Shown in pieces: positions 34,288 to 43,425 of a stretch of 50,098 nucleotides of DNA. The notes beneath the pieces are model-generated. The model searched no databases and had not been told where the DNA came from. It saw nothing but the letters and a program-made list of their open reading frames with translations. The position numbers were made by a program, and so were the translations under genes. The DNA is taken from NCBI GenBank assembly GCA_003851245.1, contig BHEP01000018.1:1-50098 (forward strand), read 5' to 3'. The DNA comes from Bacteroidales bacterium (GTDB lineage: Bacteria > Bacteroidota > Bacteroidia > Bacteroidales > Azobacteroidaceae). Position 1 is the first letter of the stretch. Every line of letters starts with the position of its first letter.

Positions 34288-35205
34288 ATGAAAACAATAA
34301 TAAAAATATTATTCCTCTTCTTGCTAATCTCCCTACCCTCTTTCTCGCAAGGATACAAGTCCTATTTTGGAGAGGAGTTTACTCGGTGGTATATTAATAA
34401 TTGTGCGTATGATTGGTGTCAAAGCAATACTATAGAAATAAACAACAAGGAATTATATCTTATCAATGGAAAAGAATATAAGAAAGCTGTCAATGATTGG
34501 GGACAGGATCATTACTATTTAAGAGAAGATACAATTACATGAAAACTTCATACTATGCCTATGTATGAAGTAGATAATGGTACATATGAAGAAATACTTG
34601 TGTCTGATATGAGTCTAGCGTTGGGGGATACATTTTACCTAAATGACCAGACTCTGTTAGCCAATATTAAGTACGATGACAATAAACGACCATTTACCAT
34701 AGTGGATTCTATATATACCGTAGATAATCGCAAACACATACGAACACAAGTACATTTTTGGACTAAAAATGTTCCTTTAGTGTTTATTGAAGGCCTTGGA
34801 CCGAACTATTCAATAGATGCTATGACGGGGGAAAATCTATTTTCATTATTAACCTGCTATGCTACAGAAAGAGAGTTTTGGAAAAATATGCTTTATTGGT
34901 CTACTAATGAAGTCCCCGAAACCCCCGAAAAATGCTATCAGGTATTTGTAGGAATACCCGAAACCAAGAGCCAGCCTCCCCTGAGTTTTGTTCTTTAGGA
35001 GGGGCATATTTCGGTTCGCTTCAGATCTCCTGCCAGAGGAGAAATTGCCTTGTACAACATGCAGGCACAAAAACAAACGAGTACCATGCTTTATGATCAA
35101 ACAGAGACGAGCATCTCGACGGCTCATCTGAGTGCGGGCACTTATATTCTTTGGTATTATGACAAGGCGAGTAAGCGTGTGTGGTCAGAAAAACTAAAGC
35201 TTTAG
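34288..35205 (+). pseudogene. T9SS cargo protein gene broken by two in-frame stops
   Basis: One reading frame of 305 codons from ATG 34288 is interrupted by TGA at codon 85 (34540-34542) and TAG at codon 237 (34996-34998), with no frameshift between. It opens with a signal peptide (MKTIIKILFLFLLISLPSFS). The middle is an unrecognised beta-rich region. After the second stop the frame continues with a type A T9SS sorting domain: GEIALYNMQAQKQ, ISTAHLSAGTYILWY and the basic end VWSEKLKL. A GGA-to-TGA change would explain the first stop. The 3' end overlaps the convergent gene by 12 bp. It is most simply a young pseudogene; read-through is possible but unproven. Confidence 0.75.
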
Positions 35206-36513
35206 TTGGTAGATTGTATCTGAGGTATAGCTACCTTTGGGCCCATAAATAATCCAATCGGTAAGCAGCTCTAGTGGGAATTTCTTTTTATCACCTTCTT
35301 TTAAGCTTTCAATCCAATAAGGCTCGTTTACAAGCTCAGCAAAGAGCATTTCTCCATCAATATCAAGGAGTTTGAACCATAGATGTTCTTTATCTGTTTC
35401 CTCTGTAGCGTCGTCCGTTAGAAAACCCAATTTAACAAGAAACGACCACTCTTCTTTCTTCCAAAAGAAACTTCTTTTCTTCTTTTTATACTTGACTGTA
35501 AAAAATTTTTCAAAGAGGTCAAAACGTTCAATTGCCAAGGCACTCATGCGCAAAGTCTCTTTATTGCTGATAAAATAGATAGGATTGTCGGCCAAGGCAG
35601 TAGCATATATTTCAGGACTCACCTGATGCTGATCTTCAATAGCCCAAAGAACTCCTGAAGGCTCTCGGTGAATATCGCCATCTTCATTTCTATCATCGAG
35701 GCCGCCCATGGCTGTAGGCAAAACTCTTGCTACAGCCTCTTCCCAAGGAGTCCAACAAAAATTAATTTCTAAGCCGTCGTAGCCAACAGCAAATTTTTCA
35801 TGAGCCTTGGGAGCATTGCCCTCTATAAACATTTTGGCAACCATATTGAGTATCTGATACATTTGTTCTGAGCCATTGCCTATATCAATAATCTCTAGCT
35901 CTATACTTCCACAGCGATGAAGACCATGAGTATGCAACCAATGGCGAACATTGCCTTTGCTCTCTTCATTAAAAATAGAATGAACCACATAAAGGTATTC
36001 CGGAGAAGGTGCAATGATAGATTCTGCTGCCAATTTAAGCCACTTGCCAGAAAGTAGTCGGTAGGGCATAAAATCCATTACCAAGGAGGCTTCTGGAACA
36101 ATGGCATACAATATCTTGAGTTGCAAATGAAAACTTGATAGGCAGTCTGAACCAAAATACATCGAAACTTCTATATAGGAACTCTGATTTTGTGCGGACT
36201 CTAACTCTCCAAATTCTAAGTAATTGCCAAGGCCAAAATTCTTTAGATCAATTCCTTCAGATTTCTCTTGAGTAATCAACAAATCGAAATTCTCCTCGCC
36301 ATAGCCAACTCTTATTTCAAACTTGGAATATAGAGAGTCTTCTTTCACACTTTTATGCAAGCGTAGTAGAGTGAAGTGCTTTGAATTTTCCAAAGATGTT
36401 TTTAAATAACTTTCATTCAACACAAAATCATTGCTTGAATAAAAAACACCCATCGTAGAAGGCAATACGCCTCCTGATTCTGCCAAAAGTTTATATTTTT
36501 CTTTATTATCCAT
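35194..36513 (-). CDS. DUF4026/DUF2314-like protein
   Basis: A 439-residue soluble protein without a signal peptide. The C-terminal third (about 345-435) resembles DUF2314: EHLWFKLLDIDGEMLFAELVNEPYWI, then a basic KEGDKKKFPLELLTDWIIYG. The N-terminal portion resembles DUF4026 (LPSTMGVFYSSNDFV). Neither domain has a known function. It is transcribed divergently from the two-component system at 36723, and their promoters overlap within 209 bp, but a regulatory link is only suggested. Confidence 0.65.
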   Translation of the reverse strand: MDNKEKYKLLAESGGVLPSTMGVFYSSNDFVLNESYLKTSLENSKHFTLLRLHKSVKEDSLYSKFEIRVGYGEENFDLLITQEKSEGIDLKNFGLGNYLEFGELESAQNQSSYIEVSMYFGSDCLSSFHLQLKILYAIVPEASLVMDFMPYRLLSGKWLKLAAESIIAPSPEYLYVVHSIFNEESKGNVRHWLHTHGLHRCGSIELEIIDIGNGSEQMYQILNMVAKMFIEGNAPKAHEKFAVGYDGLEINFCWTPWEEAVARVLPTAMGGLDDRNEDGDIHREPSGVLWAIEDQHQVSPEIYATALADNPIYFISNKETLRMSALAIERFDLFEKFFTVKYKKKKRSFFWKKEEWSFLVKLGFLTDDATEETDKEHLWFKLLDIDGEMLFAELVNEPYWIESLKEGDKKKFPLELLTDWIIYGPKGSYTSDTIYQLKL

Positions 36514-36597
36514 ATTTTGTAATTTTTAGAAACTATATATATTGGTCTTCAATGTGAAATACTTTTTTAGTAGTCCAAACTTGTTTTTCAGACAGTG

Positions 36598-36605
36598 CAA
36601 AGATA
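36598..36605 (-). promoter_or_regulatory. -7 promoter box for the DUF4026/DUF2314-like gene
   Basis: The minus strand reads TATCTTTG; a TTTG lies 22 bp upstream (complement of 36628-36631), slightly longer than the preferred spacing. The leader would be about 75-80 nt. Confidence 0.4.
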
Positions 36606-36644
36606 AGGCATATTAGTTTAAAATTATCAAAATACTATCCTTGC

Positions 36645-36676
36645 TTTGTATTGCACCAAATGTTTGATTAACTTTG
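36645..36676 (+). promoter_or_regulatory. promoter of the two-component system
   Basis: TTTG (36645-36648), 20 bp, then TAACTTTG (36669-36676), a full Bacteroidota promoter match. The response regulator ATG follows 46 bp later. Confidence 0.55.
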
Positions 36677-36722
36677 TAATCTTATAGCTTACAAATGCCC
36701 TTTTTTACAAAAAACTACTCCT

Positions 36723-37418
36723 ATGTTAAAACTATTGCTGGTAGAAGACGAATATAATATCAGCTCTTTTATGAAAAGAGGGCTCACAATTGGCGGCTAC
36801 AGTGTAGATGTGGCAAATGATGGGCGAGAAGCATGGCATATATTGCAATCTCAAAGCTACGATCTCATTATTGCCGACATCATAATGCCACATCTTTCAG
36901 GATTGCAATTGTGCCGATTGTTTAGAGATAAATTTGGATACACAGTGCCAATAATACTACTTACCGCCTTGGCGTCTACCCACGATATTGTAAATGGTTT
37001 GGATGCTGGTGCCGACGATTATTTGGTAAAACCATTCAAATTTGCCGAGTTAGAAGCCAGACTAAAGGCTCTGATTAGAAGAGTACGGAAGCCTGTAGAA
37101 GAGAAATATTATTTAAATACGGAGCTTTGCTTTGCCGATCTTATACTAAATACAAATACCAAACAGGCAATGCGTAATGGGCTTATAATAAATCTTACGG
37201 CAAAAGAATATGCCTTATTAGAATTTTTTATTGCAAATCCAAACACAGTGCTATCTCGACAAACAATTTTGGAGAAGGTCTGGGATCTTAATTTTGATAC
37301 CAATACCAATCTTGTCGACGTGTATGTAAATTACATAAGAAATAAAATTCAGAAAGCAGACACGGCAAAACTTATACATACCGTAGTGGGAATGGGGTAC
37401 ATAATGCGTGAGCAATGA
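36723..37418 (+). CDS. OmpR-family response regulator
   Basis: A 231-residue regulator. The receiver domain (1-115) has phospho-acceptor D52 in IIADIIMPHLSG and K103 in LVKPFKF. The winged-helix DNA-binding domain (about 130-230) includes LTAKEYALLEFF and VDVYVNYIRNKI. Its stop overlaps the kinase start by 4 bp (ATGA). It resembles CusR/QseB-type regulators, and the adjacent efflux operon suggests metal control (inference). Confidence 0.93.
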   Translation: MLKLLLVEDEYNISSFMKRGLTIGGYSVDVANDGREAWHILQSQSYDLIIADIIMPHLSGLQLCRLFRDKFGYTVPIILLTALASTHDIVNGLDAGADDYLVKPFKFAELEARLKALIRRVRKPVEEKYYLNTELCFADLILNTNTKQAMRNGLIINLTAKEYALLEFFIANPNTVLSRQTILEKVWDLNFDTNTNLVDVYVNYIRNKIQKADTAKLIHTVVGMGYIMREQ

Positions 37419-38767
37419 AAATAAGAGCCAAACTTGTTACCCAATATACACTTGTAACAATTGCGATATTGACTGCCGTTTTTGCATTCGTTTATGTGCT
37501 CACTTCACGTACTATCGATAAGAATTATTATTCCATTTTGTCTGAAAAAGCATTCACAACAGCCCACAAACATTTTGAACAGGACGAGGTAAGCCAACGT
37601 GCCTATCAAATAATTTTGGAAAATTATCGAAAGGTTCTGCCCGAAGCCATAGAAGTTCTATTCAATGCAAACAACGAACATCACCTAAAAGACAGCCTCA
37701 ATATATACCTCAGCAATGACGAAATAGGGACATTGTTAAACAAGACAAAGGTTCTTTTTAAATACAACGACCTCAATGGAGTGGCAATATATTATCCCGA
37801 CAACGAGGGCGATTTCATAGTAATTGTAATGGCAAGCAACACGCAAGGAGAATATATCAAAAAAGAACTCTTAGCAATACTTTTTACTGTACTATTTTTG
37901 AGTAGTGCACTTGTTTTTGCATTGTCGTGGTGGAATGCAACACTCATAAGTAGGCCCCTACAAGTATTGGCATCAAAGACACAAGAAATAGGAGCCAATC
38001 AATTGCATATTAGAATAAAAGAACCTAAGGGAAAGGATGAAATAGCACAGCTTGTGAGATTCTTCAACCTCATGCTCGAGAGATTAGAATTTAGCTTTGC
38101 CTCGCAAAAAGCATTTATTGCCAATGCCTCCCACGAACTAAACAACCCCCTTACTGCCATTATTGGCGAATGCGATGTAATGCAGTTGAAGGATTATAAC
38201 TCTAAAGAATACAAAAAAGCCATCGAGAGAATACAAGAAGAATCATTCAAACTTAAAGAGCTGGTAAAACATCTTTTGCGACTTGCTCAAACCGATCTTG
38301 ATATTTCTGAATCTACCTTAGTAGAGATCAATATTGAGAAAGAGTTGATTGCAATTGCACAGCATTTTGAACTTTCTAAATATCAAGGACGCGTATATTT
38401 GCATCTTGATAAGATCGATAATGCACAGCCCTTTATTATAAAAGCAAATCAATCTTTGATGTTTATAGCCTTGCAAAACATCGTAGAAAATGCTTGCAAA
38501 TACTCCGACCAGAAAGTGTCTGTATCGCTCGAAACAAACTCTAAGTACAAACGCATAACAATAGAAGATAAAGGAATTGGCATTCCAACGAAAGATTTAA
38601 ACAAAATATTTGAAGCATTCTTTAGGGCACAAAATACCTATCAATATGCCGGATATGGTATAGGGCTTTCGCTAGTAGAAAAAATTGTTGGTCAAACAAA
38701 AGGAAAAATCAATGTATGCTCAGAAGAAAATCGTGGAACTAGATTTTCTATTACTTGGAAAACATAA
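37415..38767 (+). CDS. sensor histidine kinase
   Basis: A 450-residue kinase with two membrane helices (about 11-30 and 152-172) bounding a periplasmic sensor of about 120 residues. A HAMP domain (about 175-228) and HisKA with H240 in ASHELNNPLTAI follow. The ATP-binding domain carries the N box ENACKYSD, G1 DKGIGIP and G2 GYGIGLSLVEKI. The periplasmic domain is not rich in His, Cys or Met, so a metal ligand site is not evident. It converges on the czcCBA operon. Confidence 0.93.
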   Translation: MKIRAKLVTQYTLVTIAILTAVFAFVYVLTSRTIDKNYYSILSEKAFTTAHKHFEQDEVSQRAYQIILENYRKVLPEAIEVLFNANNEHHLKDSLNIYLSNDEIGTLLNKTKVLFKYNDLNGVAIYYPDNEGDFIVIVMASNTQGEYIKKELLAILFTVLFLSSALVFALSWWNATLISRPLQVLASKTQEIGANQLHIRIKEPKGKDEIAQLVRFFNLMLERLEFSFASQKAFIANASHELNNPLTAIIGECDVMQLKDYNSKEYKKAIERIQEESFKLKELVKHLLRLAQTDLDISESTLVEINIEKELIAIAQHFELSKYQGRVYLHLDKIDNAQPFIIKANQSLMFIALQNIVENACKYSDQKVSVSLETNSKYKRITIEDKGIGIPTKDLNKIFEAFFRAQNTYQYAGYGIGLSLVEKIVGQTKGKINVCSEENRGTRFSITWKT

Positions 38768-38993
38768 TCTTTGTTAAATATGAAATCAAAACTGCTAAAA
38801 TAGCTGCAAATATAAAACCTATACTTTTGAAAGTGCCTACAAGCCTTCTAAAAGCAGTATATAAATCAATGCCCTAGAAGAATTTAGAAGCTAGATTCTG
38901 AAAAAGAATACATGCCCAAAGAAACATAATTGCAAACAAGAAGCCTAAGAGAGCTATTTGAAAGATCAGTTTTTGGTCTGTAGAGTCGTGAAG
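38751..38993 (-). pseudogene. remnant of a small two-helix membrane protein gene
   Basis: A minus-strand frame of 81 codons, broken by one TAG (38874-38876) and without an ATG at its front, reads as two hydrophobic helices: IALLGFLFAIMFLWACILF and SIGFIFAAILAVLISYLTKI. These are separated by a polar linker (DLYTAFRRLVGTFK). The composition looks like former coding sequence, but I cannot name a family. It overlaps the kinase 3' end by 17 bp. Low certainty. Confidence 0.3.
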
Positions 38994-39054
38994 CTAAGAA
39001 AGTTAGTAAATTAACTTTTAAATAGCAAATAATATTAGTTTATACGCATCATTG

Positions 39055-39111
39055 TGCAACACGCACCCGCACAAGTGCAACATGCACCCGCACAAGTGCG
39101 ACACGCATTGC
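39055..39111. repeat. 21-bp GC-rich tandem repeat between convergent operons
   Basis: Two complete units of TGCAACAYGCACCCGCACAAG (39055-39075 and 39076-39096) and a partial third (39097-39111). Each unit carries a GCAC-AA-GTGC inverted repeat at its junction. At well over half G+C it stands out in an AT-rich 353-bp gap (38768-39120). It lies 10 bp from the czcA stop codon. The plus strand lacks a start codon in frame, so it is probably not coding. Confidence 0.75.
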
Positions 39112-39120
39112 CATCTTTTG

Positions 39121-42100
39121 CTATTTAGCCAACTTGCGCCTATTGAGTTCTCCGTCATTAAATAAAGAGCGCGAATATGAACTTTCTATAATAAGAGGAA
39201 AAATAAATAAGATAAATATCGTTGCAGTAACTAGCCCCCCAATGATTACTATTGCCAAAGGTTTTTGGGCTTCCGATCCAATACCTGTAGAAAGCGCCGC
39301 TGGCATCAGACCAATAGCCGCCATCATGGCGGTCATAACAATGGGGCGCACGCGCGATTGAACTCCTTCTCGCAGTGATTGTGGCAAGCTATGCCCCTCT
39401 CTAAGATTGGACTTGATAACAGAAATCATAATTACACCATTTTGAATGCATATACCAAAAAGGGCAATAAAACCTATGCCCGCCGAAATGCTAAAGTTGG
39501 TGCCAGTAATTAGCAATGCAAAAATACCGCCTATACAGGCAAATGGAACATTTATCAATACCAAACCCGCATCTCTAGCATTGCCAAAGAGGGTAAAGAG
39601 AATCATAAAAATAAGTAAGATGCTGATAGGCACCACATGTTGTAGGCGCTTGCTGGCTCTTTGTTGGTTCTCAAAATCTCCAGTCCACTTCATTGTATAA
39701 GAGCTAGGAAGTACAAGCGCTTTATTTACCTTCTCTTGAGCCTCAGCAATAGCACTGCCCATATCCCTGCCACGAATAGAGAACTTGACGGCACAAAAGC
39801 GGGTATGATTATCTCTAAAAATAATCAAGGGTCCGGTAATTGTGTATATGTTTGCAAGCTCTTTTATTTGCACATAATTGCCCGACATTGTTGGCACCAT
39901 TATTTTGCCAATCTCCTCCTCGTTTTTACGAAACTCTTCTTGGTATCGCACCACAATATCAAATTTTCGTTCGTCTTCATATAAATTAGACGCAATCTTT
40001 CCACCAATTGCCATCTCTATTATCGATTGAGCCTCTTCTTTGCCAACTCCATATAGTGCCAATCTATCTTCTATAAACTCAATGCGCAACTCGGGCTGTC
40101 CTATATTTCTTATAAGACCTAGGTCTTCAATGCCATCCACTGTTTTGAGTATTTCATACACCTCTTCAGCTTTTTTCTCCGTCAGATACAAGTCGGAACC
40201 ATATATTTTTACTGCAATAGATCCTTTCACTCCCGAAGCTGCCTCTTCGACATTGTCGGTAATGGGTTGTGAGAAATTAAAATCTACACCAGGAAAAGCA
40301 CTAAGCTTGGCATTCATTTTTTCTATCAGCTCTTCTTTGGTAAGCTTGCTTTCCCATTGCTTTTGTGGATAAATATCTACATGAAATTCAATATTGTAGA
40401 ATCCCGTAGGGTCTGTTCCATCGTTGGGCCTACCTGTTTGCGAAAGCACTTGTTTTACCTCTTCAAATTCAGATAATTCTTTACGCATCACATTTGCCAA
40501 AGCCACAGATTCGTTCAGAGCAATGCTTTGTGGAAGTGTAGCCCGTATGTATATAGAGCCTTCATTGAGTTGTGGCAAAAACTCCGAGCCCAAAAAGTAA
40601 AAAGACGACAATCCAGCAATAACAATAGCAGATGCGGTAAGTAAGGAGATTTTTTTATAGCGATAGCAAACATCAAAAAAAGAAATCGATCGGCTAGTGA
40701 TAAAGCGCAAGAAAAAATTGCTCTTCTCTCTAACATTCTTTTTAAGTAGCATGCTTGACAATACTGGCACCAAAGTTAGTGTAAACAATAGTGCTCCCAA
40801 GAGTGCAAAACCTAGGGTGTAGGCAAGGGGAGAAAACATCTTGCCCTCCACTTTTTCAAAGGCAAAGATAGGTATAAGTGCTGTTATGATGATGAGCTTG
40901 GAGAAAAATATGGGCTTGCCCATTTCTTTGCCCGTCTTTCTGATAATTCCTAACTTAGACATCTTGTTAAAACGCTGCATACCAACTTTGTGTGCCTGTT
41001 TGTCGAGGGCAACAAATATTCCTTCCACCATCACAACCGACCCATCTATGATGATACCAAAATCTATAGCGCCCAGCGACAGCAAGTTGGCAGACATTCC
41101 TTTGAGGTGTAGGCAGATGAAGGCAAAAAGTAGGGAAAGAGGAATAACCACCGTCACAACCACCGTCGTGCGCCAGTCGGCCATAAATATGAGTACAATA
41201 AATACGACAAGCAATATTCCCTCCATCAGGTTCTTGCTCACAGTCTCTACTGCCAGCTCTACCAGATCTTCGCGATCATAAAACGCCACTATCTCCACAT
41301 CCTTGGGCAGTATATGATCGTTGAGATCCGCTATCTTGGATTTTAATTCGGCAATTACCAGTCCAGGATTTTCGTCCTTGCGCATCACCACAATTCCTTG
41401 CACCACATCATCTTCCTCCATTCGCCCTACCTGTCCCAATCGTGGAAGGCTAGACTCAATAACATCTGCCAAATGCTTTACCAAAATTGGAGTGCCATCA
41501 ATGTTTGTGACAACCACATTTTCTAGCTCTTGAATATTATTTATCAATCCAATACCTCTAACTACATAGGCCTGAGAGCTTTTAACAATAACGTCGCCCC
41601 CTACATTGATATTGCTTTTGGCAATAGCCTCATACAATTCTAATGGTTGAATATTGTAATTAAGCAAGTCATTGGGGTTTACGCTCACCTCAAACGAGCG
41701 CACCTCACCACCAAAGCTTACAATATCTGCCACGCCCGACACGCTGCGCATGTTTCTATCTATAAGCCAGTCTTGAATAGTTTTCAATTCCCGTACGGTC
41801 TTGCTACTGCTGCGTAGAGTATACCTAAAAATCTCTCCAGTAGGGCCATATAAAGGCTGCACCTCAGGACTTATGCCATCTGGCAATTCGGCATCTTGCA
41901 AAAGATTGAAAATTTGCTGTCGGGCAAAATCTCCCTCTACTCCATCCTCAAACATGATATTAATTACCGACAAGCCAAACAAGCTAGTTGAGCGAATATC
42001 TGTCTTTTTCTGTACCGAGTTCATTACAACCTCAATAGGTATGGTAATAAATTTTTCTACCTCCTCTGCACTTCTTCCCTGCCATTGTGTGATAATGCTA

Positions 42101-42249
42101 ACCTTTGTATTGGTAATGTCAGGAAAGGCATCAATAGGAGTTTCTCTTATAGACACTACGCCTGCCAATATGATAAGTAAGGTGCAAAAAAAGATGAAAA
42201 ACTTGTTCTTTAGCGAGAATGCTATAATAGAATCTATAAAATTATTCAT
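39121..42249 (-). CDS. czcA: CzcA/CusA-type heavy-metal RND efflux pump
   Basis: A 1042-residue inner-membrane RND transporter with about twelve helices and two large periplasmic loops. The family signature DFGIIIDGSVVMVEGIF in helix 4, with its paired acidic residues for proton relay, marks the heavy-metal (HME) subfamily. The N-terminal ETPIDAFPDITNTKV block is also typical. It works with CzcB and CzcC encoded just upstream to export divalent (Zn, Co, Cd) or monovalent (Cu, Ag) metals; which one cannot be told. It is the last gene of the operon. Confidence 0.93.
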   Translation of the reverse strand: MNNFIDSIIAFSLKNKFFIFFCTLLIILAGVVSIRETPIDAFPDITNTKVSIITQWQGRSAEEVEKFITIPIEVVMNSVQKKTDIRSTSLFGLSVINIMFEDGVEGDFARQQIFNLLQDAELPDGISPEVQPLYGPTGEIFRYTLRSSSKTVRELKTIQDWLIDRNMRSVSGVADIVSFGGEVRSFEVSVNPNDLLNYNIQPLELYEAIAKSNINVGGDVIVKSSQAYVVRGIGLINNIQELENVVVTNIDGTPILVKHLADVIESSLPRLGQVGRMEEDDVVQGIVVMRKDENPGLVIAELKSKIADLNDHILPKDVEIVAFYDREDLVELAVETVSKNLMEGILLVVFIVLIFMADWRTTVVVTVVIPLSLLFAFICLHLKGMSANLLSLGAIDFGIIIDGSVVMVEGIFVALDKQAHKVGMQRFNKMSKLGIIRKTGKEMGKPIFFSKLIIITALIPIFAFEKVEGKMFSPLAYTLGFALLGALLFTLTLVPVLSSMLLKKNVREKSNFFLRFITSRSISFFDVCYRYKKISLLTASAIVIAGLSSFYFLGSEFLPQLNEGSIYIRATLPQSIALNESVALANVMRKELSEFEEVKQVLSQTGRPNDGTDPTGFYNIEFHVDIYPQKQWESKLTKEELIEKMNAKLSAFPGVDFNFSQPITDNVEEAASGVKGSIAVKIYGSDLYLTEKKAEEVYEILKTVDGIEDLGLIRNIGQPELRIEFIEDRLALYGVGKEEAQSIIEMAIGGKIASNLYEDERKFDIVVRYQEEFRKNEEEIGKIMVPTMSGNYVQIKELANIYTITGPLIIFRDNHTRFCAVKFSIRGRDMGSAIAEAQEKVNKALVLPSSYTMKWTGDFENQQRASKRLQHVVPISILLIFMILFTLFGNARDAGLVLINVPFACIGGIFALLITGTNFSISAGIGFIALFGICIQNGVIMISVIKSNLREGHSLPQSLREGVQSRVRPIVMTAMMAAIGLMPAALSTGIGSEAQKPLAIVIIGGLVTATIFILFIFPLIIESSYSRSLFNDGELNRRKLAK

Positions 42250-42254
42250 AAAAC

Positions 42255-43337
42255 TTAGTTCATTTCATTATATATCAGTAAGGAATTGCGATTGACAATC
42301 AATTCATTTTCATTAACACCCGACGATATAGCAGCCATCCCATTGACTATAGCCGACACTTCTACCACCCTAATTTCAAATCCCTTATCGTCTTTTACTA
42401 CCACTATATGATGCTTGTTGTCGTCAAATATTAGTGCATGCTCATCTACGCATATTTCTTTATGTGAAAAAGGCTGTCGGCTTGTAGTCTTGACGCGTGC
42501 AAACATGCCTGGCTTTAAAATAAAATCGGGATTGGCAAGCTTTATGCGCATAGTCATAGTCTTACTCTGTGGGTCTAGTATGTTGTATATCTTATCAATA
42601 CTAGCCTTCCATACCATATCTGGGTATGCAGATACTATTATTTCTGCTCCGTCATTGATCTTAATCTTGTTTATGTCGCGCTCATAAATATTGGCAAGCA
42701 CCCATACCTCATCAAGACCGGAGATGGTAAATATTTCCATATTGTTGTCGGAGCGAAGTTGCATCTCCCTATTGATGTTCTTTTTTACCACAAAGCCCGA
42801 TACTGGCGACTTTATTGCATACTGAGAGTTTCCAGAGATATTGTATATCGAGATTATTTCTTTTATTTTTGTTAGTTGCGACTGCGCATTCTCAAGTTCT
42901 TTTTGAGCAATCAACACATCTTTTTCCGACATCAGACCAGAACTGCTCATATCTATGGCAACATCAAAATTCTTTTGCGCTATCTGCAATTTTGAGTCAG
43001 CTTCCATTTCTTGCTGCTGATAATCTGCAACCTCGCTGCTCCTGAGAACTGCCAAAATAGAACCTTTGTCAACAAAATCGCCAAGTTCGGCACGCACCTC
43101 AACAACATTGCCACCAAACATAGGGAAAATCTCTACCACTCGCTCCTCGGCAAAGGTAATTTTGCCACTCAAATTATGTACTTGCTCAAAATGAATACTC
43201 CTTACCGTATCTATGCTTAGCACCTCAAGTAGACTGTCGCTAAGTATGAGTCTTGATTTTGCAAGTGGGGGCTCCATTGCTTTGTTGCACGATGATAGAA
43301 GGAGCATAAGAAAAAAAATATTTAATATAGTTTTCAT
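42255..43337 (-). CDS. czcB: CzcB-type periplasmic adaptor lipoprotein
   Basis: A 360-residue membrane-fusion protein with a lipoprotein signal (LLLSSC, Cys17). It has the barrel-sandwich lipoyl-like motifs GNVVEVRAELGDFVDKGSILA and VKSPVSGFVVKKN-like residues, flanking a helical hairpin (about 115-170). It links CzcA to the outer-membrane channel. There is no N-terminal His-rich metal-binding extension. It starts 78 bp after czcC and ends 5 bp before czcA. Confidence 0.9.
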   Translation of the reverse strand: MKTILNIFFLMLLLSSCNKAMEPPLAKSRLILSDSLLEVLSIDTVRSIHFEQVHNLSGKITFAEERVVEIFPMFGGNVVEVRAELGDFVDKGSILAVLRSSEVADYQQQEMEADSKLQIAQKNFDVAIDMSSSGLMSEKDVLIAQKELENAQSQLTKIKEIISIYNISGNSQYAIKSPVSGFVVKKNINREMQLRSDNNMEIFTISGLDEVWVLANIYERDINKIKINDGAEIIVSAYPDMVWKASIDKIYNILDPQSKTMTMRIKLANPDFILKPGMFARVKTTSRQPFSHKEICVDEHALIFDDNKHHIVVVKDDKGFEIRVVEVSAIVNGMAAISSGVNENELIVNRNSLLIYNEMN

Positions 43338-43378
43338 AATTTATAAATGAGTAATTGTCAATTCTTATTAATTTTTTG

Positions 43379-43425
43379 TATTAGTTTTTGTACTAGTTTT
43401 GCACTAGTTTTTGTACTAGTTTTTA
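43379..43425. repeat. 12-bp tandem repeat overlapping the czcC stop codon
   Basis: Four units of TACTAGTTTTTG (43379-43390, 43391-43401, 43402-43413, 43414-43425; one is a base short). The last contains the czcC stop codon (43416-43418), so expansion would not alter the protein. Three units carry an ACTAGT palindrome. It lies in the czcC-czcB gap. Confidence 0.75.

Noticed and set aside
34288..35205. Selenocysteine at the TGA, or an alternative code with TGA as Gly.
   Set aside because: The frame also contains a TAG, no SECIS-like hairpin is apparent directly after the TGA, and other genes here end properly in TGA (lepA, the methyltransferase, its small partner).
39055..39111. A His/Cys-rich metal-binding peptide encoded by the 21-bp repeat.
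   Set aside because: No start codon is in frame and stop codons lie close upstream; the reading is probably a by-product of the repeat.
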